5,886 nucleotides of DNA from Actinomycetota bacterium (GTDB lineage Bacteria; Actinomycetota; Actinomycetes; S36-B12): positions 1-5,886 of the forward strand of contig CANMNM010000099.1 of NCBI GenBank assembly GCA_947499275.1. The letters run 5' to 3'. The position numbers were made by a program, and so were the translations under genes. The notes beneath the pieces were generated by a model. The model searched no databases. It saw nothing but the letters and a program-made list of their open reading frames with translations, and was not told where the DNA came from. This document shows, in pieces, positions 1 through 5,066 of the stretch. Each line of letters starts with the position of its first letter. The first letter of the stretch is position 1.

Positions 1-11
1 AGATTCTGTGC

Positions 12-36
12 GGGTAGGTGCCCTAGGTGCCTACCC
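12..36 (+). terminator. GC-rich hairpin, possible terminator of an upstream transcript
   Basis: Bases 12-22 pair with 26-36 to give an 11-bp stem (seven Watson-Crick pairs, two G-T wobbles, two more G-C pairs) closed by a 3-base loop. The core arms are GGGTAGG and CCTACCC. The hairpin lies ahead of the flbD leader, so it would fit the end of a transcript entering from the left. The nearest T-run (45-48) starts 8 nt after the stem, so it is not a textbook intrinsic terminator. It could instead be an mRNA processing or stability element or a protein-binding palindrome. Confidence 0.4.
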
Positions 37-93
37 AAACGGAATTTTCGGACCATTTTCTTAACTATTGGGGTGCTTCTTGCCCGTCACACC

Positions 94-120
94 TTAAGTG
101 GCAACTATTTATGCCGATTA
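94..120 (+). promoter_or_regulatory. Sigma-28 (FliA/WhiG-type) promoter candidate upstream of flbD
   Basis: The octamer GCCGATTA at 113-120 matches the sigma-28 -10 consensus GCCGATAA at 7 of 8 positions. Exactly 11 bases upstream, 94-101 reads TTAAGTGG, matching 5 of 8 of the -35 consensus TAAAGTTT. The spacing equals that of the E. coli FliA consensus. A transcript would start near 126-128 and give a leader of about 35 nt to the flbD start at 162, with a good ribosome binding site in it. The same -10 octamer recurs upstream of fliL. That a sigma-28 factor reads this site is inferred. Confidence 0.55.
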
Positions 121-145
121 CACTGTTGGAAGCCACATAGCCCAT

Positions 146-153
146 GGAAGGAG
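146..153 (+). promoter_or_regulatory. Ribosome binding site that fixes the flbD start
   Basis: GGAAGGAG ends 8 nt before GTG at 162, an ideal Shine-Dalgarno spacing. The in-frame ATG at 144 overlaps this motif and has none upstream of it. The conserved FlbD sequence also begins at the GTG (MIKLTRLNG), so 162 is the preferred start. Confidence 0.8.
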
Positions 154-161
154 CAGGCACC

Positions 162-425
162 GTGATTAAGTTAACGAGACTCAATGGCGAGCAGTTCGCG
201 TTGAATTCTGATCTGATCGAGCGGATCGAGGAGTCACCGGACACCGTGCTGACCCTCGTGGACGGCAAACACATAATGGTGTCTGAGCGACTCGACGACA
301 TTATTAATTCAATCCGACTGGACCGCGCCACCGTGCTAGCAATAGCCCAAGACGTGGCTGACGCCGTCGATAATCCTTCTGCTCCTTCGGGTCATAATGT
401 CATCTCAATGAATCCGCGGGGATAA
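162..425 (+). CDS. flbD: FlbD family flagellar protein (SwrD-like)
   Basis: This is a small cytoplasmic protein of 87 residues. From the GTG start it reads MIKLTRLNGEQFALN, the characteristic opening of the FlbD/SwrD family, followed by an acidic helix (DLIERIEESPD), a strand pair with LVDGKHIMVSE, and a short helical tail. In Bacillus subtilis the homologue SwrD raises flagellar torque and acts with the stator; it is distinct from the Caulobacter transcription factor also called FlbD. The in-frame ATG at 144 would add six residues outside the family alignment and overlaps the ribosome binding site, so GTG 162 is chosen. The stop lies 2 nt before motA, which suggests co-translation with the stator genes and fits a role in motor power. 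The last 15 or so residues look variable and probably disordered. Confidence 0.9.
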   Translation: MIKLTRLNGEQFALNSDLIERIEESPDTVLTLVDGKHIMVSERLDDIINSIRLDRATVLAIAQDVADAVDNPSAPSGHNVISMNPRG

Positions 426-427
426 TT

Positions 428-1201
428 GTGGATCCAATAACTCTTATTGGCGTAGTTCTCGCCTTCATCATCGTTATGGTGGTGCTCATCCTTGAGGGCG
501 GATCACCCACGTCCATTCTGCTACTTGCCCCATTAATTCTGGTTTTCGGTGGCACATTCGCCGTAGGCGCTGCCGGAATGTCGGGCAAATTGTTCGTGTC
601 ATCTATTAAAGCTGCCGGTAAAGCTCTCGTTTCCGCGACACCTAAGTACGAAAGTTTGTTGGAAACCCTCGTGGAATGCGCCAATATTGCCAGGCGTGAC
701 GGATTGCTCTCCTTGGAAGCCACGGTAGCCGAGATCGAAGACCCCCTGCTGCGTCGTGGATTGGAATTGGCAATCGACGGCACCGACCCCGGCGACCTTG
801 GACGAATCCTCGAGGCTGAACTGCATAGTGAAACGGTTTACGGCGGACGCCAAGCAAAACTCTTCGCAGATATGGGTGGTTACGCCCCCACCATCGGCAT
901 TATCGGCACAATTCTGGGTCTGGTCACCGTCCTCGGTAACCTTTCCAACCCAGATGAACTCGGTGGATTAATTGCCGCCGCCTTCGTGGCAGCTATGTGG
1001 GGCGTGCTCTCCGCAAACGTTTTCTGGCTCCCGATCTCAAGCAAGATGAAACTGCTCAATGACCTTCGCACAACTCAGGGCGAGGTAATCATTGAGGGAA
1101 TCTTGGCTATTCAGGCCGGCGCTAATCCACGCATGGTTGAGCGCAGGCTTCGGGCCCTGCTCCCCGCCGACGTACTGCGGGATCTTGAAAAGGCAGCCTG
1201 A
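428..1201 (+). CDS. motA: Flagellar stator protein MotA
   Basis: This 257-residue integral membrane protein has the MotA/PomA layout. TM1 is at about residues 4-22 and TM2 at 30-49, followed by a cytoplasmic loop at 50-148, TM3 at about 152-171 and TM4 at 180-202. The loop carries the ARRDGLLSLE motif (R89, R90, E97), equivalent to the charged residues that contact FliG in E. coli. TM3 contains the signature APTIGIIGTILGL with P154, and TM4 ends in SANVFWLPISSKMK with P202; these match the two functionally important prolines of E. coli MotA (P173 and P222). MotA surrounds MotB to form the ion channel that drives rotation. The start is GTG 2 nt after the flbD stop, with only a G-rich stretch upstream as a weak ribosome binding site, so translation is probably coupled. 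Whether protons or sodium drive it cannot be settled here. Confidence 0.96.
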   Translation: MDPITLIGVVLAFIIVMVVLILEGGSPTSILLLAPLILVFGGTFAVGAAGMSGKLFVSSIKAAGKALVSATPKYESLLETLVECANIARRDGLLSLEATVAEIEDPLLRRGLELAIDGTDPGDLGRILEAELHSETVYGGRQAKLFADMGGYAPTIGIIGTILGLVTVLGNLSNPDELGGLIAAAFVAAMWGVLSANVFWLPISSKMKLLNDLRTTQGEVIIEGILAIQAGANPRMVERRLRALLPADVLRDLEKAA

Positions 1202-1203
1202 AA

Positions 1204-2133
1204 TTGACTAATCGTCGGCACATTGAGCAGGAACATGAGAACCACGAAAGGTGGCTTATTTCCTATGCCGACATGGTGACCCTGCTGTTCGCTCTGTTTG
1301 TGCTCCTGTTCGCGATTAGTCAAATCAACCAGAAAAAGTTCGATGAGCTTGCCGTGTCTTTGGCCACCGGGTTTGGCACGGTCGTGAACATCTCCGACGG
1401 CAATGACAGCATCCTGCCTGAGGCCGGAGACAACGTGACTTTGAACTCGACCCCCCCGGTTGACGTTCCCGCGATAGTCGTACCGGACATTATGCCCCAA
1501 CTCAAGGAACAGGTTTCGGCAGCAATGTCAACGCAGGGAACCATTGCTGGTGAAAAAACGAGCCTTGCTGTTCAGGCTGCGGAGTCGGCGCAGGCTGCCG
1601 ATCAGGCGAACCTGAGTAAGGCAGAATTGGCGCTCGTCGAAGCCGTAAGCGCCTCGAGCCTTGCTGGAAAAGTCGTACTCAGCCGCGAGGAACGCGGACT
1701 GGTCGTGACCCTGCTCGTGGACGACGTGATTTTTGCCCCCCACAGCGCCACGCTTCAGTCCGGCGGAGAAGATGCCATTAGGGCTCTGCTTCCGGCGCTC
1801 CAGGACTCGGGAACCCAACTCATTATTGAAGGTCACACCAACACGGCTAATGTGCAGCCGATCAACTTCGCCAGCGACTGGGAGCTATCCAGCTCGAGAG
1901 CGGGTGCGGTTGCTCGATTCCTGAACTCTGAAGGGGGAGTTTCCCGAGACAGAATGCACGTTGCCGGCTATGCCGACACTTCTCCTCTGGTTCCCGAGAC
2001 CAACCCCGACCACCTTCGGCTCAACCGCCGAGTTGCGATCGTGTTGGCTAGCGGCTTAACCGATGAACAACGTGCCCTCCTTGCTGGATCAAGGGTCGCT
2101 GGTGCGATTGCCGATATGCAGGCCGCCCAATGA
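1204..2133 (+). CDS. motB: Flagellar stator protein MotB (OmpA-type peptidoglycan anchor)
   Basis: This 309-residue protein starts at a TTG 2 nt after the motA stop; AAAAGG at 1188-1193 is a plausible ribosome binding site. The start is supported because the conserved N-terminus (RRHIEQEHENHERWLISYADM) begins at once. A single TM helix spans about 21-40 and carries D23 in SYADMVTLLF, the ion-binding aspartate (D32 in E. coli). Next come the plug region (about 43-60), a long polar and Ala/Gln-rich linker (about 61-160), and an OmpA-like peptidoglycan-binding domain (about 165-282). That domain shows VIFAPHSATL, GHTN (210-213), WELSSSRA (226-233), GYAD (255-258) and NRRVAIV (274-280). The length equals that of E. 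coli MotB. MotB is the fixed part of the stator. A run of seven C (1451-1457) lies in the linker. The reading frame is intact. Confidence 0.96.
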   Translation: MTNRRHIEQEHENHERWLISYADMVTLLFALFVLLFAISQINQKKFDELAVSLATGFGTVVNISDGNDSILPEAGDNVTLNSTPPVDVPAIVVPDIMPQLKEQVSAAMSTQGTIAGEKTSLAVQAAESAQAADQANLSKAELALVEAVSASSLAGKVVLSREERGLVVTLLVDDVIFAPHSATLQSGGEDAIRALLPALQDSGTQLIIEGHTNTANVQPINFASDWELSSSRAGAVARFLNSEGGVSRDRMHVAGYADTSPLVPETNPDHLRLNRRVAIVLASGLTDEQRALLAGSRVAGAIADMQAAQ

Positions 2134-2154
2134 GGCAAATAACAGCTAGTTCGC

Positions 2155-2181
2155 TCAAGATTCGGTTCGAAAAGCCGATTA
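2155..2181 (+). promoter_or_regulatory. Sigma-28-like promoter candidate upstream of fliL
   Basis: GCCGATTA at 2174-2181 matches the sigma-28 -10 consensus at 7 of 8 positions. TCAAGATT at 2155-2162 matches the -35 consensus TAAAGTTT at 6 of 8, and the spacer is exactly 11 bases. It lies in the only gap (66 nt) between motB and fliL. The expected start point, near 2187-2189, would leave a leader of only about 11-13 nt, with the GGAGG ribosome binding site (2189-2193) at its very beginning. That is tight and lowers confidence. Confidence 0.45.
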
Positions 2182-2199
2182 ACCGCATGGAGGAAAATC

Positions 2200-2655
2200 A
2201 TGGCTAAAAAGAAGTCCGACGCAGAAGGTGGCGAAAAGAAGTCACGCTTGATGCTCGTTGTCATCGTGCTTGCTGTTCTGCTGGTTGCGGGTGGTGCGTA
2301 CATGTTCCTCGGCAGGGGGTCCTCAGAGGCGCCCGCGGCCGCCGAACCGGTAGCCGCTGTGGCGGTGGTTAAAGGCGCGGTCATCCCCCTAGACCCTATG
2401 TTCATCAATCTCAAGGACGAACGTTTCCTCAAGCTTGGGTTGGCACTGCAAACGACACTTATGGGCGAAAAAGTCGAGCTCGATGGCTCGATGGCCAAGG
2501 ATGCCGCGATTGAGGTCTTTAGCGATCAAGATGTCGCGCAATTAATGAGTGAAACTGGCCGCGCCGCCCTCAAAGAGGAGTTAATCGAACTGGTGACCGA
2601 AAGTTACGGCACCCAGGTGATCGATATCTACTTCACGGAGTTCGTTATGCAGTAA
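2200..2655 (+). CDS. fliL: Flagellar basal body-associated protein FliL
   Basis: This 151-residue single-pass membrane protein has a Lys-rich cytoplasmic N-terminus (1-16), one TM helix (about 17-37), an Ala/Pro/Glu-rich spacer (about 40-55) and a FliL domain to the end. Family features include the strand IPLDPMFINLKDERFLKLGLALQ and the typical C-terminal IDIYFTEFVMQ. FliL surrounds or abuts the MotAB stator at the basal body and increases torque or stability in many species. The ATG is preceded by GGAGG at 2189-2193 with 6-nt spacing, the strongest ribosome binding site in the second half of the cluster. An ATG at 2187 is out of frame. Translation ends at tandem in-frame stops TAA TAG (2653-2658). 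The gap before it holds a sigma-28-like site, so fliL may head a second transcript as well as being read from the stator operon. Confidence 0.95.
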   Translation: MAKKKSDAEGGEKKSRLMLVVIVLAVLLVAGGAYMFLGRGSSEAPAAAEPVAAVAVVKGAVIPLDPMFINLKDERFLKLGLALQTTLMGEKVELDGSMAKDAAIEVFSDQDVAQLMSETGRAALKEELIELVTESYGTQVIDIYFTEFVMQ

Positions 2656-2694
2656 TAGTGCCCCGGTCGCCACGGATGAAACGCGACTTATGAT

Positions 2695-2722
2695 CTCGGG
2701 CCACTGGTTTTCAGGGCTCGAG
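2695..2722 (+). other. Intergenic mRNA hairpin between fliL and fliM
   Basis: CTCGGGCC at 2695-2702 pairs with 2715-2722 (8 pairs, one G-T wobble). After a bulged A at 2703, CTG (2704-2706) pairs with CAG (2712-2714) around a 5-base loop, giving about 11 pairs in all. No T-run follows, so a full terminator is unlikely; partial termination, RNA processing or transcript stabilisation would fit its place in a polycistronic message. The stretch 2656-2822 otherwise has no supported gene. In the fliM frame it has a TGA stop at 2691-2693, and the other frames are also interrupted by stops. Confidence 0.4.
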
Positions 2723-2822
2723 GGTTGAAAGGCTGGAAGGATCCGGCCCGAACTTCCCGAACTTGCTGTACTTTTTGCGGCGAATCTCTCAGTTAACCTG
2801 CGAGCCAGACGATAAGTCCTTC

Positions 2823-3737
2823 GTGGCATCAAAATCTTCCACCCGGGCGCGCTCCGCGGGTGCATCCTCCGTCAACTTTGACGCAGAGCTTTATGATTTT
2901 CAAAACCCCTCAAAATTCACCCGTGACCACCAGCGGATCCTGGAACAGGCATTATCGGCCTACGCCGATCAAACCGCCTCGGTGATCACCTCAAAGCTGC
3001 GTGCATCCTGCTCCCACGACCTCGAGTCCTTGCAGCAAACGACCTATTTGGCCCTAATTAATTCCCTCCCCGAGGAAACGGTGCTACTTGTCACCTCCCT
3101 CAACCCACTGAATTCAGTCGGTCTGATCCATCTTCCCCTGAACTTTGCAATGCTGGCGGTTGACCTTCCCCTCGGAGGTCCCGGAGACGATGATCAACCC
3201 AACCGTGGTCTGACCGAAATCGAGAACATGCTTGTGGGCGATTTGGGCAGCAGCCTTGCCGGCGCTCTGCGATTCAGTTTCGATGGAATCATCACCTGGT
3301 TCCCCGTCCTTACCGGCCAATTCTCCGCACCGGATCAGGCACACGCTGCCTCCAACGGTGATCAAATGCTGGTCGCAACCTTCCGGATGGAAATCAAGGA
3401 ACAAGAGTTCCGCACGATGCTGGCGCTACCGCTTAACTCCATCCTCCCTCCGTTGGACGCCACTCTCGCCTCTCGACTGGCCGAGAAAGGCAGAGGGAAA
3501 GGCCGAGACTTCACCGCAGATGTCGAGGCGCGTCTTCGGCTCGCCCCCGTCACGGTCTCCGTGCGCTTACGTCCCATCCAGGGACGTTTGTCCGAATTTG
3601 CCAACATCAGTGTCGGAGATGTGTTCCGGCTTGGTCATTCACCTGACTCACCGTGGGAAGTCACCAGCCATGGTGTCGTGTTTGCTCATGCGCTTCCTGG
3701 TGGCGAAGGTACTCAAGCAGCATTTCGAGTTATTTAA
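2823..3737 (+). CDS. fliM: Flagellar motor switch protein FliM
   Basis: FliM forms the middle of the cytoplasmic C-ring between FliG and FliN. From GTG 2823 the product has 304 residues: a polar tail (1-23), YDFQNPSKFTRDH (24-36) opening the conserved core, the CheC-like middle domain with the FliG-contact motif GGPG (118-121) and LTEIE (130-134), and a C-terminal SpoA/FliMN domain (about 218-302). The start is unsure. The open frame extends back to TTG 2763, which would add LYFLRRISQLTCEPDDKSF, a segment unlike FliM tails; neither start has a recognisable ribosome binding site. GTG 2823 gives a tail length I remember from actinobacterial FliM. The classical CheY-binding motif (LSQxEIDALL) near the N-terminus is absent with either start and in all three frames of the gap. 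The gene follows a hairpin-bearing gap of 107-167 nt after fliL and ends 17 nt before fliN. Confidence 0.92.
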   Translation: MASKSSTRARSAGASSVNFDAELYDFQNPSKFTRDHQRILEQALSAYADQTASVITSKLRASCSHDLESLQQTTYLALINSLPEETVLLVTSLNPLNSVGLIHLPLNFAMLAVDLPLGGPGDDDQPNRGLTEIENMLVGDLGSSLAGALRFSFDGIITWFPVLTGQFSAPDQAHAASNGDQMLVATFRMEIKEQEFRTMLALPLNSILPPLDATLASRLAEKGRGKGRDFTADVEARLRLAPVTVSVRLRPIQGRLSEFANISVGDVFRLGHSPDSPWEVTSHGVVFAHALPGGEGTQAAFRVI

Positions 3738-3754
3738 ACAAATAGGGAGTTGAT

Positions 3755-4567
3755 ATGACCGTTGGTAACAATGAGGGCCAGATGGTACTCATTATGGAAC
3801 AGATGCGTATGGCCATGTCTGGAGTGTGCGATGCCCTCTCCGTGACGTCGGTTGTATCTTCAGGCGATCCATCGATGGAGCCATTAGACATCGAGATCAC
3901 TTCCACCACTTCACTTGCTGTTGTTTCTGTCGAGGGCTCCATCAATGGCAATCTGATGGTCGCGCTACTGCAAGGTGCAAGCCCAGACATCACTACTTCA
4001 GAGGGCCTGGTCGAAGAGTTTGCTTCAGCAGTTGACGCCATGTCCCAGGTGCTTGATTCAGAAATTGGAGCTCCATCAGCAGCCTCTGGTGCACCCACCG
4101 TCGCTCCTGACGTAAGTGTTCCGCTCATTGTTGACGGTGCGGTCGTGGGCGCGGTACTGCTATTCCTTGCTCCTGCTGCCGAACCTGCTTCTGAAGAACC
4201 TGCCGAACCTGTCGCCGCTGCTCCTGCTGCTACTCCCGCTGCTCCGGCCGCACCCGCTGCTCCGGCCGCACCCGCTGCTTCCGCGGCTCCCTCTGCTCCC
4301 GCCTCTGCTCTCAGCGGCCTTGGCACGATGAAGCAGATGGATGCCCTCGCGAGCGTGCAAATGGAAGTCACCATTGAAGTTGGCCGCACCTCACTGCCTA
4401 TCGGGCAATTACTGCAGCTACAACCCGGACAGATCGTGGAACTTGATCGCGAAGTGGGTTCGCCACTGGACATGTTTATCAACGGCACCCTGCTGGCCCA
4501 TGGTGAGATTGTTGTCGTTGACGATCAGTTCGGATTCCGGGTTACTTCAGTCGTAACAACGGATTGA
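3755..4567 (+). CDS. fliN: Flagellar motor switch protein FliN, long form with extra N-terminal domain
   Basis: The product has 270 residues, about twice the 137 of E. coli FliN. Residues 199-266 are the SpoA/FliMN C-terminal domain: VQMEVTIEVGRTSLPIGQLLQL, then PGQIVELDREVGSPLDMFINGTLLAHGEIVVVDDQFGFRV split over its strands. This domain forms the lower rim of the C-ring and binds FliM. Residues 139-189 are an Ala/Pro linker, probably disordered. Residues 1-138 form an alpha/beta domain with a helix around VEEFASAVDAMSQVL (86-100) and a C-terminal hydrophobic strand. It recalls the CheC-like half of FliY-type proteins, but I see no convincing phosphatase motif and do not assign it. Similar long FliN proteins are, from memory, usual in actinobacteria. 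ATG 3755 has AGGGAG at 3744-3749 with 5-nt spacing. Confidence 0.93.
   Translation: MTVGNNEGQMVLIMEQMRMAMSGVCDALSVTSVVSSGDPSMEPLDIEITSTTSLAVVSVEGSINGNLMVALLQGASPDITTSEGLVEEFASAVDAMSQVLDSEIGAPSAASGAPTVAPDVSVPLIVDGAVVGAVLLFLAPAAEPASEEPAEPVAAAPAATPAAPAAPAAPAAPAASAAPSAPASALSGLGTMKQMDALASVQMEVTIEVGRTSLPIGQLLQLQPGQIVELDREVGSPLDMFINGTLLAHGEIVVVDDQFGFRVTSVVTTD
4235..4279 (+). repeat. 18-bp tandem repeat in the FliN Ala/Pro linker
   Basis: Two perfect copies of an 18-bp unit (4235-4252 and 4253-4270), beginning CCCGCTGCTCC, are followed by half a copy (4271-4279). Each unit encodes PAAPAA in the fliN frame (residues 161-175). Gain or loss of units would change the linker by six residues without breaking the frame. 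Confidence 0.85.
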
Positions 4568-4589
4568 TTCAAGCCGAATCAGTGAATTG

Positions 4590-5066
4590 ATGGATACTTT
4601 ATGGCTCATCCTCAGGCTTGGTCTTTCGTTTGCCCTTGTCCTGGGACTGATCTGGGGTCTTGCCCGAATCAAAAAGCGCGTAAGTCCCACGAATGCGGGC
4701 ACGATTCAGGTCCTGTCGAAAATTCCGGTAAGCCGGAAAGGCAGCCTGCTGATCGTCGAAGTGGGCGGCAAAAAACTTATGATCGGTGCAACCGACACCA
4801 GTATTTCATTGATCAGTGAGATCGAAATTGCGCCGGAGACCGTTGAACTTAAAGAAGATCGACGACCGGTCGAACTTGATCCTTACATGTTTGGAATGCT
4901 CGACTCCCCGGAATCAATGGGTTTTGAGTTGGACCCCGCGGAGATAGACGCCCTCGCTTCACTCAAGAAGTCACAGTCCGAAAGCAAACTTGCCGGCTCA
5001 GTGCTCTCTCCGGGTACATGGCGACAACTTGCCGAAGCTCTGCGCGAGAAGACGGTCCGTTCATGA
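4590..5066 (+). CDS. fliO: Flagellar biosynthetic protein FliO
   Basis: This 158-residue protein has one TM helix near the N-terminus (about 4-24: LWLILRLGLSFALVLGLIWG), a basic cytoplasmic edge (RIKKR), and a FliO core with strands VLSKIPVSRKGSLLIVEVGGKKLMIGATD (39-69). FliO helps FliP assemble into the export gate in enteric bacteria. The cytoplasmic tail is longer than the core requires. It contains LDPAEIDALASL (114-125), resembling the FliM EIDALL motif, and a closing GSVLSPGTWRQLAEALREKT helix that I associate with actinobacterial FliO. ATG 4590 is preferred over the adjacent TTG 4587. No clear ribosome binding site is present; a small hairpin spans the fliN stop and the gap, so translation is probably coupled to fliN, 22 nt upstream. 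The stop overlaps the fliP start by 4 bp. Confidence 0.88.
   Translation: MDTLWLILRLGLSFALVLGLIWGLARIKKRVSPTNAGTIQVLSKIPVSRKGSLLIVEVGGKKLMIGATDTSISLISEIEIAPETVELKEDRRPVELDPYMFGMLDSPESMGFELDPAEIDALASLKKSQSESKLAGSVLSPGTWRQLAEALREKTVRS

Noticed and set aside
80..108. Housekeeping promoter before flbD (TTGCCC with a 17-base spacer)
   Set aside because: The hexamer at the expected -10 position, AACTAT, is a poor match.
144..161. Upstream ATG as the flbD start
   Set aside because: It overlaps the ribosome binding site that serves GTG 162, and the added residues precede the conserved family start.
2110..2117. GCCGATAT near the end of motB as another sigma-28 -10 element
   Set aside because: It matches 7 of 8 bases, but the position 11 bases upstream (2091-2098) has no -35 resemblance and it lies inside motB coding sequence.
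2165..2172. GGTTCGAA, resembling a tRNA T-loop
   Set aside because: No matching T-stem, anticodon arm or acceptor stem is present nearby.
1968..2498. 176-residue minus-strand frame spanning motB, the gap and fliL
   Set aside because: It overlaps two conserved genes and the promoter region, and has no family resemblance.
2689..2694. TATGAT as a housekeeping -10 before fliM
   Set aside because: No TTGACA-like element is found about 17 bases upstream, so a lone hexamer is not adequate support.
3232..3753. 173-residue open frame inside fliM in another frame
   Set aside because: The composition (Ser, Pro, Trp and Cys rich) is that of an out-of-frame reading, while the FliM frame shows conserved motifs throughout.
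3730..4488. 252-residue open frame on the minus strand opposite fliN
   Set aside because: It is Ala/Gly/Ser-rich because it mirrors the Ala/Pro-rich linker of fliN. It has no recognisable family, and the plus strand clearly encodes FliN.
5018..5062. Upstream ATG as the fliP start
   Set aside because: It lies within fliO and would place 15 polar residues before the signal peptide; ATG 5063 overlaps the fliO stop in the usual ATGA manner.
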